Of a stretch of 64,000 nt of DNA, positions 39,299 to 47,742 are shown piece after piece; position 1 is the first letter of the stretch; every line of letters starts with the position of its first letter. A program made the position numbers and the translations under genes. Below the pieces are notes generated by a model. That model saw only the letters and a program-made list of their open reading frames with translations, made no database searches and was not told the DNA's origin. The DNA comes from Streptomyces sp. CB02058 (GTDB lineage: Bacteria > Actinomycetota > Actinomycetes > Streptomycetales > Streptomycetaceae), in the NCBI RefSeq assembly GCF_001905505.1, contig NZ_LIPG01000002.1:1302001-1366000 (forward strand), given 5' to 3'.

Positions 39299-40753
39299 TC
39301 AGGACTTCAGCGCGGCCTTCATCATCTTCTGCGCGATCGGCGCCGCGAGACCGTTGCCGCTGACCTCGGAGCGGGCCGCCCCCGAGTCCTCGACGACCAC
39401 GGCCACGGCGACCTGCTTACCGGTCGAGTCGTCCTTCGCGTACGAGGTGAACCAGGCGTACGGGGTGTTGCTGTTGTCCACGCCGTTCTGCGCGGTCCCC
39501 GTCTTCCCGCCCACCTCGGCGCCGTCGATCCGGGCGTTGCTGCCCGTGCCCTTCTCCACGACGGTGACCATCGCGCTGCGCAGCTGCTCGGCCGTCGACG
39601 CCTTCACCACGCGCTCGGTGTCGTCGTCGGAGTACTCCTGGAGCGTGGAGCCGTCGGAGTCGGTCACCTTGGAGACCATGTGCGGCGAGGCCAGCTCACC
39701 GCCGTTGGCGAGGGCCGACGAGACCATGGCCATCTGGAGCGGCGTCGCGGTCACCTCGAACTGGCCGATGCCGGTCAGCGCGGTCTGGGCCTCGTCCATG
39801 CCGGACGGGTACACGCTCTGCGACGCCCGCACCGGCACGTCCAGCTTCTCGGTGTCGAAGCCGAAGGCGTCCGCCATCGCCTTCAGCCTGTCCTGGCCTA
39901 GATCGGCCGCGACCTTCGCGAAGACGTTGTTGCAGGAGTACTGGAGGGCGGTGCGCAGGGTGGCGTTCTCGCAGGGGGCCGAGGGGTTCTCGTTCGACAG
40001 GACCGTGGTCGTGTGCGGGAGGGTGTACGGATCTGGGCTGTCCGTGGCCTCGTCGACCGAGCTGTAGAGGCCGTTCTCCAGCGCCGCCGCCGCGACGACC
40101 AGCTTGAACGTCGAGCCCGGCGGGAGCGGCTGCCGCAGCGCCCGGTTGACCAGGGGCTTGTCCGTGTCGTCCAGCAGCTTCTGCCAGGCGTCGCCGTCCG
40201 ACGTACCGCTGATGTCCGAGGGGTCGTACGAGGGCGAGGAGACCATCCCGAGGATCCGGCCGGTCTCCGGGTCGATCGCGACCGCCGCGCCCCGGTCGTC
40301 GCCGAGCGCCTCGAAGGCCGCCTTCTGGACGTCGGGATCGATGGTGGTCACCACGTCGCCGGGCGAGGTCTGTTCGCCGGTGAGCAGATCCGCGGGGTTC
40401 TTGAGCCGGTCGTCGGTGCCGTCGAGGACATCGCTGTAGATGCCTTCGAGCTGGGTGGCGCCGTACGCCTGCGAGCTGTAGCCGGTGACCGCCGCGTACA
40501 GCTCGCCCTGGGTGTAGGAACGCTTGTAGCGGAGGTCGTCGACGCTCCGGGTCTCCTTCGAACCGGTGACCGGCGAGCCGGCCACGATGATGTCACCGAG
40601 CGGCTGCGCGTACTGCGCGATCACGTTCCGCCGGTTGTGTTCGTCGTCTGCGAGCGCCCGGGCCTCGTACGCCTGCACCCAGGTCGCCCGCACCAGCAGG
40701 GCGAGGACCATGAGCAGACAGAAGACCGAAGCGCGCCTGATCGTCTTGTTCAT
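39299..40753 (-). CDS. pbpA: Class B penicillin-binding protein (PbpA-like transpeptidase)
   Basis: This 484-residue protein has an N-terminal membrane anchor (RRASVFCLLMVLALLVRATW). A dimerisation region follows, then a transpeptidase domain (about 155-480) with SxxK in PPGSTFKLV (about residue 218), SxN in YSCNN and KTG in GGKTGTAQN. It cross-links peptidoglycan on the outer membrane face. The start at MNKTIRR matches the usual streptomycete PbpA start; an upstream ATG would add 19 polar residues. Streptomycetes carry several of these proteins, many involved in hyphal growth or sporulation. No FtsW/RodA partner gene is next to it, unlike the main pbpA-rodA locus, so it may be an accessory copy. 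Confidence 0.88.
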   Translation of the reverse strand: MNKTIRRASVFCLLMVLALLVRATWVQAYEARALADDEHNRRNVIAQYAQPLGDIIVAGSPVTGSKETRSVDDLRYKRSYTQGELYAAVTGYSSQAYGATQLEGIYSDVLDGTDDRLKNPADLLTGEQTSPGDVVTTIDPDVQKAAFEALGDDRGAAVAIDPETGRILGMVSSPSYDPSDISGTSDGDAWQKLLDDTDKPLVNRALRQPLPPGSTFKLVVAAAALENGLYSSVDEATDSPDPYTLPHTTTVLSNENPSAPCENATLRTALQYSCNNVFAKVAADLGQDRLKAMADAFGFDTEKLDVPVRASQSVYPSGMDEAQTALTGIGQFEVTATPLQMAMVSSALANGGELASPHMVSKVTDSDGSTLQEYSDDDTERVVKASTAEQLRSAMVTVVEKGTGSNARIDGAEVGGKTGTAQNGVDNSNTPYAWFTSYAKDDSTGKQVAVAVVVEDSGAARSEVSGNGLAAPIAQKMMKAALKS

Positions 40754-40879
40754 CCCGCTGGAGGGACGAACGGGGGCGCCGGGGGCGTTCCCGTTCGTGT
40801 TCCTTCTCACCGGTTTCTCAGGAGCGCCGGTGTCCCAGGAGCGCGGGTCTCCCGGGAGCGCGACAGGCCCTCTGGGGGC

Positions 40880-41650
40880 TCAGAGCCGCCGGGTCGCGAG
40901 GGTGAGCCGGTCGCGGGCGTCGAAGAGGGCGTCCTTGACCATCTGCTCGTGCGCGGGCGTGAGCCGGGCGACCGGCACCGAGCAGCTGATCGCGTCGCGC
41001 GCCGGCGTGCGGTAGGGGATCGCCACACCGAAGCAGCGCAGCCCCAGGGTGTTCTCCTCGCGGTCCACCGCGTAACCCTGCTCGCGGATGACGTGCAGCT
41101 CCTCGATCAGCTTCTCGCGGTCGGTCAGGGTGTGCTCGGTCAGCGCGGGCAGCGTCTCGGGCAGCATCTTGCGGACCTGCTCGTCGCTGTGGGTGGCGAG
41201 CAGCGCCTTGCCGAGCGACGTGGAGTGGGCGGGCAGCCGGCGGCCGACGCGGGTGAAGGGGCGCAGATAGTGCTGGGACTGCCGGGTGGCGAGGTAGACC
41301 ACGTTGGTCCCGTCGAGCCGGGCCAGGTGGATGGTCTCCGTGGTGTCGTCGGAGAGCCGGTCCAGCGTGGGGCGGGCCGCGGCGACGACCTCGTCGCCGT
41401 CGATGTACGAGGTGCCGACGAGCAGGGCCCGCACGCCGATGCCGTACCGCGTGCCGGTGGCGTCGGTCTCCACCCAGCCGAGCTCCACCAGCGTGCGCAG
41501 CAGCATGTAGAGGCTGGACTTGGGGTAACCGACGGCCTCCTGCACCGCGGCCAGCGAGTGCATACCGGGGCGCCCCGCGAAGTATTCGAGGAGCTCCACC
41601 GTCCGCACAGCGGACTTGACCTGTGCCCCACCAGACTCGGCTACCGACAT
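40880..41650 (-). CDS. IclR-family regulator
   Basis: This 256-residue protein has an N-terminal winged helix (about 12-72; KSAVRTVELLEYFAG, YPKSSLYMLLRTLVELGWV). The IclR effector domain (about 85-250) has GRRLPAHSTSLGKALLA and EENTLGLRCFGVAI. It is divergent from the 2-oxoglutarate semialdehyde dehydrogenase gene, with several inverted repeats between them. In many bacteria IclR proteins of the KdgR type control pectin and uronate breakdown, so it is a good candidate regulator of the uronate pathway across this window. The inducer is unknown. Confidence 0.9.
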   Translation of the reverse strand: MSVAESGGAQVKSAVRTVELLEYFAGRPGMHSLAAVQEAVGYPKSSLYMLLRTLVELGWVETDATGTRYGIGVRALLVGTSYIDGDEVVAAARPTLDRLSDDTTETIHLARLDGTNVVYLATRQSQHYLRPFTRVGRRLPAHSTSLGKALLATHSDEQVRKMLPETLPALTEHTLTDREKLIEELHVIREQGYAVDREENTLGLRCFGVAIPYRTPARDAISCSVPVARLTPAHEQMVKDALFDARDRLTLATRRL

Positions 41651-41712
41651 GCCTTATGCCCCTTCCAGCCCTCTTGTACGACCCTGCGACTTCTTGCCAA
41701 CACGGAACGCCC

Positions 41713-41767
41713 GGAAATAGAGTTCCCGTGTATTCACGTTCAGGAACGCTGTTCAGAATACCGAACA
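41713..41767. promoter_or_regulatory. Three inverted repeats, probable IclR operators
   Basis: GGAAATAGAGTTCC (41713-41726) resembles the IclR-family consensus GGAAATNNTTTCC. CGTTCAGGAACG (41737-41748) and TGTTCAGAATACCGAACA (41750-41767) are further inverted repeats with GTTC/GAAC arms. All lie between the divergent regulator and dehydrogenase starts. Confidence 0.6.
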
Positions 41768-41804
41768 ACTTCTCCTGTGTGGCAGTGGACCGGAAGGAAA
41801 CACG

Positions 41805-43325
41805 GTGGCAGCAGCACCAGTCTGGAGCGTCGACCCCCGAACGGGGAACCCGCGTGAGCAGGTTGCGGTGGAGGCTACAGCGGAGGAGGTCGACCGTGCG
41901 GTCCGGGCGGCGCACGCCGTGCGCGGCGCGCTGGCCGACCGCACCGTGCGCGCGGCCTTCCTGCGCACCGCGGCGGATCTGCTCACCGATGCCAAGGACC
42001 GGATCGTCGAGGCCGCCGACGCGGAGACCGCGCTCGGCCCGGTCCGGCTGACCGGGGAACTCGCCCGCACGGCCGCGCAGCTGCGGGCCTTCGCCGAGGT
42101 CGTCGACGAGGGGGCCTTCCTCGACATCCACATCGACCACGAGGACGGCAGCAGGACCCCGCCCTGGCCGGACCTGCGGCGCTACAAGATCCCGCTCGGC
42201 GTCGTCGCGGTCTACGCGGCCAGCAACTTCCCGCTCGCCTTCTCCGTCCCCGGCGGCGACACCGCGAGCGCGCTCGCCGCGGGCTGCCCGGTCGTCGTCA
42301 AGGCGCACCCCGACCACCCGGCGACCTCCGAGGTCTGCGCCGCGATCCTGCGCGCGGCCGCGGTCCGGCACGGTCTGCCCGAGGACGTCCTGACCGTGGT
42401 GCACGGCTTCGAGGCGGGCGTCGAGCTCGTCAGGCACCCGCTGGTCTCCGCCGCCGGCTTCACCGGGTCGATCCGCGGCGGCCGGGCACTGTTCGACGCG
42501 GCGGCCGCCCGGCCCGCCCCGATCCCCTTCCACGGCGAGCTCGGCTCCCTCAACCCGGTCGTGGTCACCGAGGCCGCCGCCACGGAGCGCGGTGAGCAGA
42601 TCGGCGCGGGACTCGGCGGCTCGATGACCATGGGCTCGGGGCAGTTCTGCACCAAGCCCGGCTTCGTGTTCGCCCCGTCCGGCGAGGCGGGCGACCAGCT
42701 GCTGAAGTCGCTGACCGAGACCGTCAGCGGCACCGGCGCCGGGGTCATGCTCGACCACCGGATGCGCGACGCCTTCGTCAGTGGAGTGGCCGAGCGGGCC
42801 GCGCTCCCCGACGTCGAGACCCCGGTCACCCCGGGCGCGGGCGGCGAGCACACCGTCTCCGCGGGCTTCCTCACCGTGCCGGCGCGGCGCCTCGCCGAAG
42901 AGGGGCCGCACGACGCGCTCCTGGAGGAGTGCTTCGGCCCGGTCACCGTCGTGGCGCGCTACGACTCCCCGGAGGAGATCACCGCCGTGCTCTCCCGGCT
43001 CCCCGGGAACCTCACCGCCACCCTCCAGATCGCCACCGAGGAGGCCGACGGCAGCGCCGCCGGGCTGCTCGCCGAGCTGACCCCGGTCGCCGGACGCGTC
43101 CTGGTCAACGGCTGGCCGACCGGTGTCGCGGTCGCCCCCGCCCAGCACCACGGCGGCCCCTACCCGGCCACCACCTCCACCTCCACCTCGGTCGGCGCCA
43201 CCGCGATCGAGCGCTGGCTGCGGCCCGTCAGCTACCAGTCGACGCCCGAGGCGCTGCTTCCTCCGGAGCTGCGCGAGGACAACCCGCAGGGCCTGCCCCG
43301 CCGGGTCGACGGGCGGCGCGCATGA
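41805..43325 (+). CDS. 2-oxoglutarate semialdehyde (2,5-dioxovalerate) dehydrogenase
   Basis: This 506-residue aldehyde dehydrogenase has Asn141 in YAASNFPLAFSVPGGD, Lys166, the general base Glu245 in FHGELGSLNP and the catalytic Cys282 in GSGQFCTKPG. The ASNFPLAFSVPGGDTASAL and GQFCTKPG blocks mark the NADP-preferring 2,5-dioxovalerate branch. It oxidises 2-oxoglutarate semialdehyde to 2-oxoglutarate, the shared last step of the uronate route (udh, kdgD) and of the pentonate route (18510-21154), although it lies more than 20 kb away. The GTG start has GAAGGA 7 bases upstream. The gene is divergent from an IclR gene. Confidence 0.9.
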   Translation: MAAAPVWSVDPRTGNPREQVAVEATAEEVDRAVRAAHAVRGALADRTVRAAFLRTAADLLTDAKDRIVEAADAETALGPVRLTGELARTAAQLRAFAEVVDEGAFLDIHIDHEDGSRTPPWPDLRRYKIPLGVVAVYAASNFPLAFSVPGGDTASALAAGCPVVVKAHPDHPATSEVCAAILRAAAVRHGLPEDVLTVVHGFEAGVELVRHPLVSAAGFTGSIRGGRALFDAAAARPAPIPFHGELGSLNPVVVTEAAATERGEQIGAGLGGSMTMGSGQFCTKPGFVFAPSGEAGDQLLKSLTETVSGTGAGVMLDHRMRDAFVSGVAERAALPDVETPVTPGAGGEHTVSAGFLTVPARRLAEEGPHDALLEECFGPVTVVARYDSPEEITAVLSRLPGNLTATLQIATEEADGSAAGLLAELTPVAGRVLVNGWPTGVAVAPAQHHGGPYPATTSTSTSVGATAIERWLRPVSYQSTPEALLPPELREDNPQGLPRRVDGRRA

Positions 43326-43936
43326 CGGCGGTCCAGCTCCCCGAGCTCCCCTTCTCCCTGCGGCCCGTCGGCCCCGAGGGGCAGTGGGCGTACGCCGACG
43401 GCGTGCTGACCGGCTCGGCCGGTGCCAAGCAGGACCGTTTCGTCCCGCCGGGCGGTGACGCACTGGAGCCCGCCACCGACGCGCCCCGCCTGCTGGGCGC
43501 GGCGCCGGAGGGCGACTTCCAGCTGATCGCCCGGGTGAGCGTGGACTTCGCCGCCGCCTTCGACGCGGGCGTCCTCTACCTCCACGTGGGGGAGCGGGAC
43601 TGGGCGAAGATCTGCCTGGAGCTCTCCCCGGAACGCCCGACGGTCTGCACCGTGGTCACCCGCGGCCAGTCCGACGACGTCAACTCCGCCGAGGTGGAGG
43701 GCGACAGCCACTGGCTGCGGCTCAGCCGTGTCGGCGGCGCGTTCGCCTTCCACGCCTCGGCGGACGGTGAGCGGTGGACCTTCGTGCGGTTCTTCACGCT
43801 CGGTACGGAGGAGGAGCGCGCGGCGGCCCGTATCGGCTTCCTCGTCCAGTCGCCCACGGGTGACGGCTGCGCGGTGTCGTTCGACCACATCGCCTTCCGG
43901 CCCGCCGGCCCGGCCGATCTGCGGGACGGCAGCTGA
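43322..43936 (+). CDS. DUF1349 beta-sandwich protein
   Basis: This 204-residue protein shows the concanavalin-like DUF1349 pattern: GDFQLIARVSVDFAAAFDAG, VLYLHVGERDWAKICLELSP, VTRGQSDDVNS, WLRLSRVGGAFAFHAS and ARIGFLVQSPTGDGC. It has no signal peptide. It is translationally coupled to the dehydrogenase gene (ATGA). The fold is shared with C-terminal domains of GH43 enzymes and often handles carbohydrates, but no catalytic role is established. It may bind a sugar in the cytoplasm. Confidence 0.8.
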   Translation: MTAVQLPELPFSLRPVGPEGQWAYADGVLTGSAGAKQDRFVPPGGDALEPATDAPRLLGAAPEGDFQLIARVSVDFAAAFDAGVLYLHVGERDWAKICLELSPERPTVCTVVTRGQSDDVNSAEVEGDSHWLRLSRVGGAFAFHASADGERWTFVRFFTLGTEEERAAARIGFLVQSPTGDGCAVSFDHIAFRPAGPADLRDGS

Positions 43937-43958
43937 CACAACGGCACACAGGTGCGGG

Positions 43959-43991
43959 AAGGGCCCGGATCCGAGAGGATTCCGGGCCCTT
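43959..43991 (+). terminator. Stem-loop terminator
   Basis: AAGGGCCCGGA (43959-43969) pairs with TCCGGGCCCTT (43981-43991), with two further pairs near the loop, 23 bp after the DUF1349 gene. Confidence 0.8.
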
Positions 43992-44110
43992 CGGCCTGTG
44001 GGGGGACGCGGTGTCCCGTGCGCCTGCCGTTCACCCGGGAGACACCTGGAATCCTCCTGCAATCAACCCGTGTTTCTCACGGCTTCCTCATGCGCCGTTG
44101 ATTCCGTGTC

Positions 44111-44133
44111 ACGTGCCGGCCGGTCCGGCACGT
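44111..44133 (+). promoter_or_regulatory. Leader hairpin just upstream of the VTC gene
   Basis: A 9-bp stem ACGTGCCGG/CCGGCACGT with a 5-base loop ends 6 bases before the ribosome site AAGGAGG (44140-44146). It could be the end of an upstream signal or a translational control element. Its function is unknown. Confidence 0.4.
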
Positions 44134-44152
44134 AGACGTAAGGAGGCGCACG

Positions 44153-45073
44153 GTGTCGCGACCCGACACGGCCGCACCCCACGGGCTCCGGGACGGCGAC
44201 GCCCCGGCCCGGGAGGATGACGAGCCGCTGCACGTGGCGAGCAGGCTGCACGCGTTCAACCGGTTCGAGCTGAAGTACCTCGTGCCCGTCGAACAGGCCG
44301 CCGAGATCCGGGAGGAGCTCGGCGAGCGGATGGACCGTGACCTGAACAGCCCGGTGGGCGGTTACGGGGTCTGGAGTCTGTACTACGACAGCCCCGAGCT
44401 GCGGTTCTACTGGGAGAAGATCGAGGGCCTGAAGTTCCGGCGCAAGCTGCGCATCCGGCACTACGGCGATCTCGACGGCGTCACCGACGAGTCGCCGGTG
44501 TGCGTGGAGATCAAGCAGCGGGTGAACCGTGTGACGCAGAAGCGGCGCATCACCCTGCCGTACGGCACGGCCAGGAAGCTGTGCGACGCCCGGGAGATGG
44601 TGGAGCACTCATCCCGGGAGAGCGCCTTCGTCCAGGAGGTGCTGGATCTCGTCATCCGGCTGAACCTCCGCCCGACCGCGATCACCGGATACCAGCGCGA
44701 GGCGCTGGTCGGCCGGGGCTCCGACACCGGGCTGCGGGTCACCTTCGACCGGCGCGTCAGAGGCCGGGACCGCGACTTCCACTTCGGGATCGCCACGCCG
44801 GAGAACCGGTTCACCATCCCGCCGCACATGACGGTGATGGAGATCAAGGTCAACGAGCGCACCCCGCACTGGATCACCGATCTGGCCGCGCGCCGGAATC
44901 TGAACCTGGTGCGGATCAGCAAGTACGTGCAGTCCATCGAGGCGTTCGGCCTGGCCCCCAGGTCCGTCTTCCACGTCGACGAGGCGGACTACCCGCCGCC
45001 CACCCCCCACAACCGACTGCCGCTGGGGCAGCCGGCGGCGCGGTACGCGCCGTTGAAAGCAGGAGCACAGTGA
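44153..45073 (+). CDS. VTC-domain protein, probable polyphosphate polymerase
   Basis: This 306-residue protein matches the VTC tunnel-domain fold of polyphosphate polymerases. The basic and acidic tunnel residues are visible: FNRFELKYLVPV (about 36-47), LYYDSPELRFYWEK, GLKFRRKLRIRHYG, VCVEIKQRVNRVTQKRR, AITGYQREAL, TVMEIKVNERTPHW and RISKYVQSIE. The yeast VTC4 enzyme makes polyphosphate from ATP; bacterial stand-alone versions are probably similar but few are tested. It is cytosolic. It is coupled to a DUF4956 membrane protein and then a CotH protein, a combination that recurs in bacteria. GTG start after AAGGAGG. Confidence 0.85.
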   Translation: MSRPDTAAPHGLRDGDAPAREDDEPLHVASRLHAFNRFELKYLVPVEQAAEIREELGERMDRDLNSPVGGYGVWSLYYDSPELRFYWEKIEGLKFRRKLRIRHYGDLDGVTDESPVCVEIKQRVNRVTQKRRITLPYGTARKLCDAREMVEHSSRESAFVQEVLDLVIRLNLRPTAITGYQREALVGRGSDTGLRVTFDRRVRGRDRDFHFGIATPENRFTIPPHMTVMEIKVNERTPHWITDLAARRNLNLVRISKYVQSIEAFGLAPRSVFHVDEADYPPPTPHNRLPLGQPAARYAPLKAGAQ

Positions 45074-45747
45074 ACTTCGATCTGCAGGAACTCAGCGGGA
45101 CGTTCAGCGTCGCGGACGTGGTCGCGGCCATGGCACTGTCGTTCGTCCTGAGCACGGTGATCGGCTACACCTACCGGTACACGCACCGGAACGTCTCCTA
45201 CAGCCAGTCCTACGTCCAGACACTGGTCATCGTCGGCATGATCGTCGCTCTGATCATGCTGGTGGTCGGCTCGAACCTGGCGCGGGCGTTCTCCCTGGTC
45301 GGCGCGTTGTCCGTCGTCCGCTTCAGGAACGCGGTCAAGGAGACGAGGGACGTCGGCTTCATCTTCCTGGCGATGGCCATCGGCATGGCCTGCGGTGCGC
45401 GCTTCTACACGCTCGCGGCCGTCGGCGCCGTGGTCATCTGCGTCGTGATCCTCATCATGTTCAAGTTCAACTGGTTCGCCCTGAACGTCCAGCGCCAGGT
45501 CGTCAAGGTCCAGGTCCCCGCGGGCGAGGACTACACGCCCGCCATCCGTGACGTGCTCATCAAGTACACCAGCGAGTTCGAGCTGGTCAGCACGGAGACG
45601 ATCCGCGGCGGAGCCCTCAACGAGGTGTTCTACACCGTACGGATGAAGAAGGGCACCGAACCCGGGGACCTCGTCACCGCCCTCCAGGAGCGCACCTCCG
45701 GGCAGCGGGTGACGGTGCTGACCGGTTACGACACGACCGACCTGTGA
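45070..45747 (+). CDS. DUF4956 membrane protein
   Basis: This 225-residue protein has about four membrane spans in the first 145 residues (VVAAMALSFVLSTVIGYTY, TLVIVGMIVALIMLVVGSNL, VGFIFLAMAIGMACGARFY, AVGAVVICVVILIMF). A cytoplasmic ACT-like tail follows (VKVQVPAGEDYTPAIRDVLI, EVFYTVRMKKG). SLVGALSVVRFRNAVKETRD is the family signature. The protein is coupled on both sides (GTGA, TGATG). It probably forms a membrane complex with the VTC protein, perhaps exporting or anchoring polyphosphate; this is inference. AGGAG lies ahead of the GTG. Confidence 0.82.
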   Translation: MNFDLQELSGTFSVADVVAAMALSFVLSTVIGYTYRYTHRNVSYSQSYVQTLVIVGMIVALIMLVVGSNLARAFSLVGALSVVRFRNAVKETRDVGFIFLAMAIGMACGARFYTLAAVGAVVICVVILIMFKFNWFALNVQRQVVKVQVPAGEDYTPAIRDVLIKYTSEFELVSTETIRGGALNEVFYTVRMKKGTEPGDLVTALQERTSGQRVTVLTGYDTTDL

Positions 45748-47582
45748 TGAGCGGCGGTACGACGCCGGTCCGCCGGAAGCGGCTCAAGGACCGCCTGCCG
45801 GTGCGGCTGCGGCACCACTGGAAGCCGGCCGCCGGGCTCTGCCTGGGCCTGGCCGTCATGGTGTACGGCTTCGGTGACGCCCGTATCTCGCCGTACGTCA
45901 CCTCGGCCTCGCAGGTGGAGGCCGACACGATCACCGACGACGTCCAGGGCACCGTCGGTCTGTACGACACCACGGTCGAGCACTCGATCCAGCTGTCGTT
46001 CGACCAGACCGACTTCGACAAGATGATGAAGGAGTTCCAGGACGAGGGGACCAAGGACTCCATCGAGGCGGACCTCACCATCGACGGGGTCTATCTGGAG
46101 GACGTCGGAATCCGCCTCAAGGGGAACTCCACCCTGATGTCCCTGCGCGGCAACCAGGGCGGGGCCGGTGGCGGCCGGATGCCCGCTGGAGCCGGACAGG
46201 GCGCCCCGCAGCAGCAACAGGGCGGCGGGGGCCAGGACCGCCGGACGGCCAACGGCGGCGGTCCTGGCACCACGGGCGGTACGGGAACGGAGGGCGCGGG
46301 CGCCGAGGGCGGCACCGGCACCGCGGGCGCCACCGGTGCCGCGGGCGAGGGGACCACGGGCGCCTCCGGCGGTGGGGACACCGCCGGAGCCGCGGCAGGC
46401 AGAGGCGGTATGGGGGGCGGAATGACCCAGTACGACCTCTCCGCCGACAGGCCCGAGGAGCTTCCCTGGCTCATCAAGATCGACGAGTACGTCGAGGGCC
46501 GCGCCTACCAGGGCGAGCGCGAGATCTCCCTGCGCCCCGGCAGCGACGAGCAGGTGCCGCTGAACGAGGCCCTGTCGCTGTCCCTGATGGACAGCAGCGG
46601 GGAGCCCGCCGAGCGCTACGGCTTCACCACCGTGGCCGTCAACAACCGGCCGGCCGTCACCCGGCTGATGGTCGAGAACCCCGACACCGAGTACGCCGAG
46701 GCAGTCGAAGGCAACGGAGTGCTGTACAAGGCGAGGGCGGGCGGAAGCTTCGACTACCAGGGTGACGACCCCTCCGACTACGAGAGCTCCTTCCGGCAGC
46801 TCAACATGGTCGGGAGCCAGGACCTCGAACCCGTCATGAAGCTCATCAAGTGGGCGGACGAGGCATCGGACGAGGAGTTCGCCGAAGACCTCGGCAAGCA
46901 TGTCGACGTCGAGTCCTTCGCCACGTACGTCGCCGCGCAGAACCTGCTGCTGAACTTCGACGACATGGCGGGCCCCGGAAAGAACTACCTGCTCTGGTAC
47001 GACCTGGACACCAAGAAGTTCTCCGTGCTCGGGTGGGACTACAACCTCACCTTCAGCGGCGACGCCGAGGCCGGGCCGGACGACGACATGAGCATGGGCG
47101 GCGGCTTCCGCGGCGGTGCCGGTGCCGGCGGGACGGGCCAGGCGGCCGGTGGCCAGGAGAACGGCGGCCAGGAGGGCGGGCAGCCGCAGGGCATGCCGGA
47201 ACTGCCGGAGGGCATGGAACCGCCCGAGGGCATGCAACCGCCGGAAGGCATGGAGATGCCGGAGGGCATGGAGATGCCCGGCGGCGAGGACGGCGGCCAG
47301 GGAGGCCAGGGCGGCCCGGGCGGTTCCATGGGGGGCCACGCCCTCAAGGAGCGCTTCCTGGAGCTGGACGCCTTCGACAGCGTCTACAAGAAGGCGTACG
47401 GCGAGCTGTACGAGAAGTGGTTCGGCTCGGGTACGGCGCTGAAGGCGCTGGACGACGTCTCCGGACAGGCCGCGAAGGCCGGTGTCGACGCGGCCGATCT
47501 GAAGAAGGCCGTCGCCACGCTGCGCACCACCGTCACCACGCGCACCGAGGCGCTGGCGAAGGACGAGCAAGTGACCGGATGA
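45747..47582 (+). CDS. CotH-family protein with Gly-rich insert and PEGM repeats
   Basis: This 611-residue protein has one membrane span (about 28-43), so the bulk is probably outside. The CotH kinase fold is visible: SIQLSFDQTDFDKMMKEF, the ATP-binding-side VGIRLKGNSTLMS and the metal/catalytic block FSVLGWDYNLTF. A Gly/Ala/Thr-rich low-complexity insert (about residues 135-230) interrupts the domain. A second insert holds tandem PEGM units (PEGMEPPEGMQPPEGMEMP, about 485-510), giving a run of exposed methionines. CotH proteins of spores are unusual protein kinases. Linkage to the VTC and DUF4956 genes suggests a shared cell-surface or storage function. Confidence 0.82.
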   Translation: MSGGTTPVRRKRLKDRLPVRLRHHWKPAAGLCLGLAVMVYGFGDARISPYVTSASQVEADTITDDVQGTVGLYDTTVEHSIQLSFDQTDFDKMMKEFQDEGTKDSIEADLTIDGVYLEDVGIRLKGNSTLMSLRGNQGGAGGGRMPAGAGQGAPQQQQGGGGQDRRTANGGGPGTTGGTGTEGAGAEGGTGTAGATGAAGEGTTGASGGGDTAGAAAGRGGMGGGMTQYDLSADRPEELPWLIKIDEYVEGRAYQGEREISLRPGSDEQVPLNEALSLSLMDSSGEPAERYGFTTVAVNNRPAVTRLMVENPDTEYAEAVEGNGVLYKARAGGSFDYQGDDPSDYESSFRQLNMVGSQDLEPVMKLIKWADEASDEEFAEDLGKHVDVESFATYVAAQNLLLNFDDMAGPGKNYLLWYDLDTKKFSVLGWDYNLTFSGDAEAGPDDDMSMGGGFRGGAGAGGTGQAAGGQENGGQEGGQPQGMPELPEGMEPPEGMQPPEGMEMPEGMEMPGGEDGGQGGQGGPGGSMGGHALKERFLELDAFDSVYKKAYGELYEKWFGSGTALKALDDVSGQAAKAGVDAADLKKAVATLRTTVTTRTEALAKDEQVTG

Positions 47583-47742
47583 CCACCGGCGCCCCGGACA
47601 CGGATCCCCCCATCCGTTCCGGGGCGCCGGCGCACCCGCCTCTCACAGGCGCGTTCCGTACGGTGGAGACCGCCCCCCGTGCCACCCCGCCGGTTTCCGG
47701 CCCGGGCACGACGTGCCCCCGTACATCCGAGGTGAACCCCAC

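Noticed and set aside
46148..47340. CRISPR-like or tandem-repeat array
   Set aside because: The repetition is low-complexity Gly/Ala/Thr and PEGM coding sequence in the CotH frame; there are no uniform spacers.
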